The position numbers were made by a program, and so were the translations under genes. Shown one piece after another: positions 44,176 through 51,622 of a DNA stretch of 64,000 bases. The first letter of the stretch is position 1, and each line of letters starts with the position of its first letter. Under the pieces are notes generated by a model, which had not been told where the DNA came from, did not search any database, and saw only the letters and a program-made list of their open reading frames with translations. The stretch is from 0-14-0-80-60-11 sp049322355 (lineage in GTDB: Bacteria; Desulfobacterota; Desulfobaccia; Desulfobaccales; 0-14-0-80-60-11). The stretch is from NCBI GenBank assembly GCA_049322355.1, contig JBMORG010000014.1:13638-77637 (forward strand), read 5' to 3'.

Positions 44176-45513
44176 TTATGACCCGGAAAAAGGGGCGCTT
44201 TCTTTGGCAAACCCCGTTGCCCCGCCGGGCTCCAGGAAAAGGATCTGGCTGCTGTCATCATAGGCGAGCAATTCGGCGTAACGCCCCCAGTCGATGGCTG
44301 TGTCCAGTTGGCGTTCCGCTTCTTCTTCGTGGAATTCCAATTCCAGGGCCTTCTGGATCACGTCCCATTCCAACTGCTTTTTATCAGTGGCCCGGAGCAT
44401 GGCCAAGAGCCATTTAAACAGGGGCAGGCGGCGAATCCGGGTGGCGAAGATCTCTTTGCGGGAGCGAATGCTGGCTTCGGCAAAAGTCTCTCCCAGAGGA
44501 TTAAGAGTAATGTCCCCGAAGGCGATAGTGGCGAACCCTAACAACTCTGCGGCTTCGATGAGGCGCAGGATTTCGTCGGAATTGATTTGGAGTTCCCGGG
44601 CCAGGGCGTAAATGTCCGCCCGGTTATTGGGCATGGCGTCCAGGTGTTCCAGGAGTCCTGTCAAGTCGTCAATATTGATGTGCGGCAGGGCCCGGGTTCG
44701 CCCCGGCTCGCCGGGGGCGGTGCCCATCTCCACATGCTCCGGCTGGGTATGACCGGCCAGCACCATGTATACCCGGTCCACCAGGTTGAGAAATTTAGGG
44801 TCTTTGCGCTGCCGGGGATGGGGCAGTTCGACCTGCAAATTCATCATCACCCGGCCGGGGTCCTTATCCATCACCAGGATGCGGTCAGCCATGAGCACGG
44901 CTTCTTCAATGTTGTGGGTGGCCATAAGAATAGCCCGGGTAGGGATAACGCCGCCGGTCCATAGTTCCAGCAGTTCGCCTCGCAGAGATTCGGCGCTGAG
45001 CACGTCCAGGGCCGAAAAAGGCTCGTCCAGGCAGAGCAGTTCCGGTTCCATTGCCATAGCCCGGGCAAAGCCCACTTTCTGAACCATGCCGCCAGAGAGT
45101 TCCCGGGGATAGGCGTTTTCGAAGCCATCCAGACCCACCCGGTCCAGGAGGTCCAAGGCCCGGGTAGTGCGCAGCTTTGGGGGCACTCCCCGGGCCTTGA
45201 GGGCCACTTCCACGTTTTCCTGGACCGTCAGCCAGGGGAACAGGGCAAAGGTTTGAAACACAATGGTGGCATGGGGATTCACCCCTTTAAGGGGTGACCC
45301 GCGGTATAAGATCTCTCCGGCGGTAGGGGCCTGAAGCCCGGTGATGATGCGCAGCAAGGTGCTCTTGCCGCAGCCGGTGGGACCCATCAGGGTGGCGAAT
45401 TCCCCTTCGTTCAAGGTCAGATGGAAGTCTTTAATAGCGGTAAAGCGCTGATCCCCGCTGCCGTAAACCTGGCTGACATTGCGCAATTCCAGTAAATAAC
45501 CGTTGTTTGACAT
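44176..45513 (-). CDS. ABC transporter ATPase with C-terminal AAA-associated domain
   Basis: A 445-residue ATPase. Walker A is GPTGCGKST, the signature is LSGGMVQKVGFARA, Walker B is LLCLDEPFSALD and the switch His is in MATHNIEE. After the NBD (about residues 1-255) comes a ~170-residue AAA-associated domain (PF09821-like: LTGLLEHLDAMPNNRADIY...GFATIAFGDITLNPLG), typical of the COG4754/NitT-TauT side branch. It pairs with the upstream permease, four bases away. An M-box magnesium riboswitch heads the operon, so the substrate may be linked to Mg2+ rather than nitrate or taurine. Confidence 0.9.
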   Translation of the reverse strand: MSNNGYLLELRNVSQVYGSGDQRFTAIKDFHLTLNEGEFATLMGPTGCGKSTLLRIITGLQAPTAGEILYRGSPLKGVNPHATIVFQTFALFPWLTVQENVEVALKARGVPPKLRTTRALDLLDRVGLDGFENAYPRELSGGMVQKVGFARAMAMEPELLCLDEPFSALDVLSAESLRGELLELWTGGVIPTRAILMATHNIEEAVLMADRILVMDKDPGRVMMNLQVELPHPRQRKDPKFLNLVDRVYMVLAGHTQPEHVEMGTAPGEPGRTRALPHINIDDLTGLLEHLDAMPNNRADIYALARELQINSDEILRLIEAAELLGFATIAFGDITLNPLGETFAEASIRSRKEIFATRIRRLPLFKWLLAMLRATDKKQLEWDVIQKALELEFHEEEAERQLDTAIDWGRYAELLAYDDSSQILFLEPGGATGFAKESAPFSGS

Positions 45514-45516
45514 GGA

Positions 45517-47241
45517 TTAACCCATCCGATAACGTTCTTCTGCCAACCGGTATAATCTTCTCCACAATAACCGGTTGGTGGTGGATACGGCCAGGATCAA
45601 GGCCAGGGTCGCGGCCAGCAGTAAAGGATAATCACCCTCGGCGGTGGCTTGGGCGATGATGGCCCCGACGCCGGTAGTGTGGATAATTTTGCCGCCGAAT
45701 TGGGTATATTCCGCTACGATGCTGGCGTTCCAGGCCCCGCCGGTGGCTGTTATGGAACCGGTGATCACAAACGGAAAAATAGCCGGCAGGATCAAGGTGC
45801 GCCAGCGTTCCCAGCGGCCCAGTTGCAAGAGACTGGTTGTGAATTTCAAATCCTGGGGAATGGCGCTGGCTCCGGCAATGATATTGAACAGTAGGTACCA
45901 CTGGGTGCCCAGCAGCATTAAGAGTATCGCGGCAAGATTAAGGCCTCCGGGCAGCCCCAGCACTATCAACACCAGAACCGGAAAGAGAGCGGTGGCCGGC
46001 ACCGATGCGGTAACTTGCACCAGGGGTTGGAGCCAGTTAGCCAGCCGGGGGTTGGTGCCGATGGCTACGCCCACTGGAATGGTCCAGGCCAAGGCGATAA
46101 GCAGAGCTACAAAGACCCGGATAAAGGTGGCAAGAAGACCGATAAAAACAGAGCGCCATTGTGTCAGGGAGAGGCCCAACAGCATCTGTCCGGCCCCATA
46201 GGCCTCATACAGCAAAACCAGAACCGCCACACCGGCCAGGGCGTACCAGAGCCATTGGAATCGGCTTTTTTTAACCTGAACCGGGCCCGGATTGAACAGG
46301 AGTTGTGTGAGCCGTTCATCCAGGCGCTGCCAGGGAGAGAGGATAAGATGCCTGCTGAACCAGGTAAAGAGGCTAGAACTGCGCAAGGCATTGAAAAACC
46401 AGGATGTGGTCGGGTTCTCGGTCTCCACTGACTGAAGCTTAAAGCGGTCGGACCAGGCCAGAAGGGGCCGCCAGACTAATTGGTCCAGCACCACGATGGT
46501 GAAAATTAGAGCGCCCACCCCCCAGACAAGGGCGGGCAAATTCCCCTGGCTGGCAGCCTCTTGGAGATAAGCCCCCAGTCCTGGCAACCGAAAGTTTCGG
46601 TCTCCCGCGACGAAAATCTCCGAGGCCATGAGGAAGAACCAACCCCCGGCCCAACTGGCCATGCTGTTCCAGATGAGGGTGATGGCGGCAAAGGGAAGTT
46701 CCAAGGTCTTGAACCTGAGCCAGGAGTTGAAGCCCAAAATAGTGCTGGTACGCTGCAAATCCCGGGGGATGGTGGTTAAGGATTGATACCACGCAAAGGT
46801 CAGGTTCCACACCTGGCTGGTGAAGATGAGAATAATGGAAGATAGTTCCAGAGCCAGGTTCAGGGGCAGGACTGCTGCTAAACTCAGGAGCACCACCGGC
46901 AGAAAGGACAGAATGGGCACGCTTTGAAGCACATCTAATAAGGGTAAGAGAATTTTCTCGGCAAGACGATGGTTGGCGGCCAGGTTGCCATACACCAAAG
47001 AAAAGATGAGAGATAGGACGTAGGCTGTGGCCATGCGCCGTATTGAAATGGTGATGTAATAAGGTAGGGCGCTAGGAGCCAAATTGATCTCAGGTCCCTG
47101 AATGACCGCCGGGGCCCCGAAACCCACCCGGATACCCAGATAAAGGAGTGCCCCCAGTCCGATAAAGACCACCATATCGCCCCAAGTCAAGGGACGCAGG
47201 AAGGGTTGGGCTATGCGGAAAATGCGGGACTGCTGGCTCAT
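45517..47241 (-). CDS. ABC transporter permease, duplicated (COG4986-like)
   Basis: A 574-residue permease with two NitT/TauT-like transmembrane modules fused in tandem. The EAA loops are IPRDLQRTSTILGFNSWLRF in the first half and IPQDLKFTTSLLQLGRWERW in the second, each followed by a long hydrophobic bundle. COG4986 proteins are usually called anion transporters but lack experimental substrates, and no substrate-binding protein gene is present. A GAGTCA/TGACTC hairpin sits right at its start codon. The M-box riboswitch and a small leader frame lie upstream. Confidence 0.88.
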   Translation of the reverse strand: MSQQSRIFRIAQPFLRPLTWGDMVVFIGLGALLYLGIRVGFGAPAVIQGPEINLAPSALPYYITISIRRMATAYVLSLIFSLVYGNLAANHRLAEKILLPLLDVLQSVPILSFLPVVLLSLAAVLPLNLALELSSIILIFTSQVWNLTFAWYQSLTTIPRDLQRTSTILGFNSWLRFKTLELPFAAITLIWNSMASWAGGWFFLMASEIFVAGDRNFRLPGLGAYLQEAASQGNLPALVWGVGALIFTIVVLDQLVWRPLLAWSDRFKLQSVETENPTTSWFFNALRSSSLFTWFSRHLILSPWQRLDERLTQLLFNPGPVQVKKSRFQWLWYALAGVAVLVLLYEAYGAGQMLLGLSLTQWRSVFIGLLATFIRVFVALLIALAWTIPVGVAIGTNPRLANWLQPLVQVTASVPATALFPVLVLIVLGLPGGLNLAAILLMLLGTQWYLLFNIIAGASAIPQDLKFTTSLLQLGRWERWRTLILPAIFPFVITGSITATGGAWNASIVAEYTQFGGKIIHTTGVGAIIAQATAEGDYPLLLAATLALILAVSTTNRLLWRRLYRLAEERYRMG

Positions 47242-47268
47242 GAGTCACCCGATTCTGACTCTAAAAAA

Positions 47269-47334
47269 TTAGCAGAAAAACTGTTCCTCCGAGAATTGGG
47301 CTAATAAGGTTAAGGCGCGGGGCGCTTGTTCCAT
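47269..47334 (-). CDS. Possible 21-residue leader peptide
   Basis: Between the M-box terminator and the permease start, an ATG with an AGGAGA ribosome site six bases upstream opens a 21-residue frame (MEQAPRALTLLAQFSEEQFF, plus C). It ends 27 bases before the permease ATG. It could be a regulatory leader, as Mg2+ genes elsewhere use leader peptides, or a chance frame. Sequence alone cannot decide. Confidence 0.35.
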   Translation of the reverse strand: MEQAPRALTLLAQFSEEQFFC

Positions 47335-47382
47335 AGACTCTCCTGGTCTTTTTCCCCTAATCCCTTAAAAAAAAACCACCAT

Positions 47383-47416
47383 AAAAAAAGGGCCTTGCCA
47401 ATCTGGTGGAAGGCCC
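47383..47416 (-). terminator. M-box expression-platform terminator
   Basis: On the minus strand, stem GGGCCTT / AAGGCCC followed by seven T. A second overlapping arm pair CCACC / GGTGG leads to nine T just beyond. The GGAAGG at the end of the M-box can pair with CCTTCC of the terminator, giving an antiterminator. Confidence 0.9.
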
Positions 47417-47440
47417 TGACGGACATCTGCAATCGACCTT

Positions 47441-47598
47441 CCTCACTCGTGGAGCTTTGGCACTGCATAACGTAGAGTCGATGCGCTCAGCCACATTAAG
47501 TAAAACCTTAAGCCGGCAGTACCTGTTCGGCCCATTGGCGTCTCTCGACGTTTCTGGGCAGTGGCCTGTATTTATGCAGGAGCCTCGCCTAACTGAGG
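47441..47598 (-). promoter_or_regulatory. M-box (ykoK) magnesium riboswitch
   Basis: Minus-strand sequence matches the M-box consensus: GTTAGGCGAGGCTCCTGCAT at the 5' end, GCCACTGCCCAGAAACGTCG, AGACGCCAATGGG, CTTAAGG...TTAATG, and ATGCAGTGCCAAAGCTCCAC at the 3' end. Outer stem CCTCA/TGAGG closes it. The M-box folds with Mg2+ and normally shuts off magnesium importers (mgtE, mgtA, corA). Here it heads an ABC transporter operon. Confidence 0.95.
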
Positions 47599-47785
47599 TG
47601 AACCTAATGTATGCCAGGGGAGGGCATCTGTCAACCAGGGAATCCCGATCCGAAAAGAGCAACTGGTTTAATCATTTCATGGTTCCTGTTAAAACCTTTG
47701 GTGAGCCGCAAAGTTGGCTGCAGGTTTGAAATCCTGCCATTTTTCCTTATACTGGACCATGGAAAAAAACCATCAGGGAGTTCCC

Positions 47786-50401
47786 ATGTTCTTGAGAGGT
47801 ATTCCGTACGGGTTTCTATTGGTGTTAGCAGTAGCGGGATTTTTGTCTGTCCCTTATTCAGTCGGGGCCCAGGCCGTGCAGCCGGCGAAGCCGGGGAGCG
47901 GAATCGCCTCCCCCCAGGCCCTGGCCCAGGGATTTGAAAAGGGGATTGCTCAGTTACAAGAAAGTCTTAAAGTCTGGGAATCCAGGGTGGAGGGGGCAAC
48001 CGAGAAACTCACCCAGACCCAAAAGGACCTTGACAACCTCCAGGTTGCAGTGGCTTCCTTGAAAGCCGCCATGATCCTTCAGAAAATCCCTCTGCTCCAG
48101 CTCCAAGAACTCATGGCCAGCTATGGCTCCAAAGAAAAGGACCTCAAAAACAGTCTTAAGGATTTAGACCAAGAGATCGAGGCCCTCACGAAGGACCGGG
48201 AAAATTATTTAACCTCGGAAAATGATCTCAGGGTTCAACTAACCATCATTCGGGCAAATCAACCTCAGGTCGTGACCCCGGAATTGCAGAGCGCCTTTCT
48301 GAAATATTTAAACCTCGCAGGGGACCGGGATAAACTGACTGCCCAGGTGCTGGAATCGTTGCAACAACGGCGTCAACTCCTACTGAATGAAATCGAGTTG
48401 ATCGCCGGACTGGCGTCCCAGTTGAAGCAACTGGAAGACACCTGGAAGGCCGAACTCCTGAAGCGTCCGGAACAAGCCGTGCCTTTCCTGGAACAGGTTT
48501 TCCGGGCGTGGCATAGCATAGTGAGCATCCCGGAGCTGGGTTGGAAGTGGCTTAGCGACCTGGTGAAATCAGGACGCCTGAGCGCTTTTATTTTGCAGAA
48601 CTTGGCCCGCACCATCGGCCTGCTCGGCTTCATCCTTCTGATGGGTTGGAGCACCCGCCGGCTCAATGAGTCGGTAACCCGACGGTTCCAAGCATGGCGG
48701 GCAAAGCAAGATGATCCTCATATGCTACCACTATATGTGGCAGGACAGACCCTGGTCGCCAACCTGTTTGGCTTGGGCCTGGTTGTGTGGGTGGGCCTAT
48801 TTTTGTGGACTCTCAACCTTATCGAATCCGCGCCGGCCCAATTGATTCTTTCTGCCCTGCTCACCCTCTGGGCTTTACGCCTGGCCCTCCAGTGGGTACA
48901 AGGTTTTTTTGCGGGGAAAGCGGCCGGAGGGGTGCTGGCCCTGGATGAAGACGTCGCCAGATATTACCGCTGGTCTCTGAAACTCTTTCTGCTATATCTT
49001 TCGCTTGGCCTTTTCGGAATTAAAAGTGCCGGCCTTATGGGTATTCCTGAATCCAGTCGCTTGTTCCTGCAGCACTTCTTTCGGTTGGGTGTCCTTATGT
49101 GGGGGTGGTGGTTGTTGCGCCGCCCCTACCTGACCAGACTCTTGCCAGAATTGTCGGAGCCGACTTGGCTGCACCAGCCTGTGGTAAGCATGTTTTTGCG
49201 TGGCCTGTTACTGTTCGTGCTGAGTACTATAATTTTGGCCGACCTTCTGGGATTCCAAAACCTCTCTCTTTTCACGGCCCAGGCCGCAGCCCGAACCCTT
49301 CTGGCAGCAACGATTCTGTGGTTCCTCTGGCTGATCGGGGAAACCCTAATCCGCCGTTTGCTGCATCCAGAAGTCGGAATAGCGCTTTACCGTTATCCCG
49401 AAAGGGTGGAGTTGATCCAGAGGATCTTTACCCTCAGCCGCTGGGCCTTATCCCTGGTCCTGGCTGCAATCGTGGTGCTGATATCCCTTGACCTCTGGGG
49501 GATCACTCCGGAACAGATGTCTTGGGCCTTTCAGTGGGTCAGTTGGGGACCGACATTAGGCCCAATAAAGCTGACCCCCCTCAGTATCCTGGGCGTCATT
49601 CTAGTTCTCTATTTTGGGTTTGTTTTCTCCCGATTGCTGCGCAGCTTGGCGCTCGCCCACATCTTTCCCCGCACCGCGCTGGATCGCGGGCTGCAATACA
49701 CTATCTCCACTACCCTACATTACGTCATCCTGATTTTGGCTGGGCTGATCGCGTTGAATATTCTGGGAATTCCTCTGACCAACCTGGCCCTGGTGGCTGG
49801 AGCCCTGGGGGTCGGGATCGGTTTCGGCCTCCAAAACATTGTCAATAATTTCCTCAGCGGCCTAATTCTCCTCTACGAGAGACCCATCAAAGTGGGGGAT
49901 ATGCTGGTGATCGACGGCCAGTGGGGCACAGTGAAAGAAATCAGGGTTCGGAGCACCATTTTCGAAACCTTTGACCGGTACGTCCTGGTTATCCCCAACT
50001 CTGATCTCGTTTCCAACAAGGTCCTCAACTGGACCCATTACGGCGCCGGCATAAACCGCCTTACCCTGAAGGTTGGGGTTTCCTATGACTCGGATGTGCG
50101 CCAGGTCACGGAATTGCTGACCCAGATTTGCCAGGCCAACCCCCGGGTGGTGGCCGCACCGCCGGTCCAGGTGTTTTTTGCGGTCTATGGCGACAGCTCC
50201 CTGGACTTCACCATCTGGGTGTTCGTGAGAACTCCCAACGACCGCACCCCGGCCACCCATGAGCTGAACAGCGCCATCTTTGAAGCCTTTAGGAAACACG
50301 GCATCGAAATTCCCTTTCCCCAAAGGGACCTCCATATCAAGGAGTGGCCGGAAAAGTCCGAAAAGCAAAAAGAAGATACGGAGGAGGGAAAAGAAGATTA
50401 G
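47786..50401 (+). CDS. MscS-family mechanosensitive channel (large, MscK-like)
   Basis: An ~871-residue channel. The signal peptide (GFLLVLAVAGFLSVPYS) is followed by a periplasmic coiled-coil region (about residues 60-250), several transmembrane helices, and the MscS core: ALVAGALGVGIGFGLQNIVNNFLSGLILL pore-lining helix and the ERPIKVGDML/VKEIRVRSTIF beta domain. Such channels open under hypo-osmotic tension and release ions. The start was placed at ATG 47786 (AGGGAG upstream); in-frame TTG 47714 and ATG 47759 are weaker. It is divergent from the M-box operon. Confidence 0.9.
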   Translation: MFLRGIPYGFLLVLAVAGFLSVPYSVGAQAVQPAKPGSGIASPQALAQGFEKGIAQLQESLKVWESRVEGATEKLTQTQKDLDNLQVAVASLKAAMILQKIPLLQLQELMASYGSKEKDLKNSLKDLDQEIEALTKDRENYLTSENDLRVQLTIIRANQPQVVTPELQSAFLKYLNLAGDRDKLTAQVLESLQQRRQLLLNEIELIAGLASQLKQLEDTWKAELLKRPEQAVPFLEQVFRAWHSIVSIPELGWKWLSDLVKSGRLSAFILQNLARTIGLLGFILLMGWSTRRLNESVTRRFQAWRAKQDDPHMLPLYVAGQTLVANLFGLGLVVWVGLFLWTLNLIESAPAQLILSALLTLWALRLALQWVQGFFAGKAAGGVLALDEDVARYYRWSLKLFLLYLSLGLFGIKSAGLMGIPESSRLFLQHFFRLGVLMWGWWLLRRPYLTRLLPELSEPTWLHQPVVSMFLRGLLLFVLSTIILADLLGFQNLSLFTAQAAARTLLAATILWFLWLIGETLIRRLLHPEVGIALYRYPERVELIQRIFTLSRWALSLVLAAIVVLISLDLWGITPEQMSWAFQWVSWGPTLGPIKLTPLSILGVILVLYFGFVFSRLLRSLALAHIFPRTALDRGLQYTISTTLHYVILILAGLIALNILGIPLTNLALVAGALGVGIGFGLQNIVNNFLSGLILLYERPIKVGDMLVIDGQWGTVKEIRVRSTIFETFDRYVLVIPNSDLVSNKVLNWTHYGAGINRLTLKVGVSYDSDVRQVTELLTQICQANPRVVAAPPVQVFFAVYGDSSLDFTIWVFVRTPNDRTPATHELNSAIFEAFRKHGIEIPFPQRDLHIKEWPEKSEKQKEDTEEGKED

Positions 50402-50503
50402 TGGATGAAAAGAGAAAGGTTTTTACGCGCCGCGAGGAATACGGCCCGGGCAAACCATACAGGGTCATTAACTTTTGCGCATGGGCTTCATTTCAGCTTT
50501 TTT

Positions 50504-50576
50504 GTCTTTCTGAGCGCAGCGAGAATTTCGCTTTATAGAAAATGAAAGAGACCCTTCGCCTTCGGCTCAGGGTGAC
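50504..50576. repeat. Dispersed palindromic repeat, family A (diverged)
   Basis: Outer arms GTCTTTCTGAGC / GCTCAGGGTGAC, with GCAGCGAGAATTTCGC near the left arm. Downstream of the MscS gene. Confidence 0.7.
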
Positions 50577-50599
50577 AAAATGCGATGATAATCATAGGG

Positions 50600-51436
50600 C
50601 TATTCCCCTGCAGCGTTCTGGGATTTGGTCTTATGGGACCGCACCTCTATGATCTTGGGGCGGGGGCGTCGGGGGATATCAGGACTATCTTCTGACTGAA
50701 GTTCTTCTTGAGTCGCTCCCTTTTTGCCGCGCCTGACCTTCTGTTTGGAGGCATCAGGGGAGGCCTTCACCCCTTGAATAGGGCCGCCATAACTGCCCAT
50801 AACATTGGTGACAAAGTTCTGGGTTTCATCAATGGGGGGGATGGTGCCGCATTGGGCCACCCGTTCCGGCCCGGCGTTATATGCAGCTACAGCCAGGGGC
50901 ACATTATGTTGAAAGCGGTCCAGGCACCGCCGCAGGTACCCCACCCCCCCGGCAATATTCTGTTCGGGGTCGAAGGGATTACTTACCCCCATAAGAGCGG
51001 CAGTGCCGGGCATGAGTTGCATTAATCCCTGGGCCCCCTTGGGAGACACCGCCCCCGGGTTAAAACCGGATTCGTGGCGCATCACGGCCCGCACCAGTGA
51101 AGGGTCCACGCCGTAAATTTGGGCATACTTGCGGATCAAGTCCTCTATCCAGGGGTCCTTGGGTTTTAACTGCCCTTTCCACAGGGTAGGACTGGAGCGG
51201 CCATAAAGCCTGGGCCAGACCCTGGTCTTGTTGTTGAAAATATAGACCTGAACTTCCTGTCCCAGGAGTTCATAGAGAGTATCTTCGGGGCCGCCGTCCT
51301 TCTTCACCTTTTTGGAATCGGGGTTTTCTATGACCAGACTGCCGTCCCGTGAGAGTATCTTGGGTTCGGCCCACGCCAGGGCCCCGGGCGCGGCCCAAGC
51401 CAGGGATAGAACCAGAATAAAGAAAACTCCCCTCAT
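50600..51436 (-). CDS. Lytic transglycosylase (SLT domain)
   Basis: A 278-residue exported muramidase-like enzyme. The signal peptide is VFFILVLSLAWAAPGALA. The SLT catalytic core is RAVMRHESGFNPGAVSPKGA (catalytic Glu) with QGLMQLMPGTA, and AAYNAGPERVAQCG closes the domain. It cleaves peptidoglycan glycan strands, forming anhydro ends. The C-terminus is basic (KVRRGKKG, RRPRPK) and probably contacts the wall. Confidence 0.92.
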   Translation of the reverse strand: MRGVFFILVLSLAWAAPGALAWAEPKILSRDGSLVIENPDSKKVKKDGGPEDTLYELLGQEVQVYIFNNKTRVWPRLYGRSSPTLWKGQLKPKDPWIEDLIRKYAQIYGVDPSLVRAVMRHESGFNPGAVSPKGAQGLMQLMPGTAALMGVSNPFDPEQNIAGGVGYLRRCLDRFQHNVPLAVAAYNAGPERVAQCGTIPPIDETQNFVTNVMGSYGGPIQGVKASPDASKQKVRRGKKGATQEELQSEDSPDIPRRPRPKIIEVRSHKTKSQNAAGE

Positions 51437-51622
51437 AGCCTGTATTTTACGTTAAATTTTCGGGTTTTTTCAAGAACGAAGTGTATCGTCCCCTACTTTC
51501 CCTTACCGGTTCTTGTGAGTCTATTGAGGTTTAATTGCCTTTATCAAAACTTGATTATTTGTTAAATGTAATTTAAGAATGAGCCGTTAATTTCAGCCAG
51601 CCCCGGCCATGGATGGTCTCTC

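Noticed and set aside
44871..45128. Additional frames inside the ABC ATPase gene
   Set aside because: Alternative-frame shadows of a clear gene with all ABC motifs intact.
47441..47598. Considered a plus-strand RNA leader for the MscS gene
   Set aside because: Conserved M-box segments read only on the minus strand, and the terminator T run is also on that strand.
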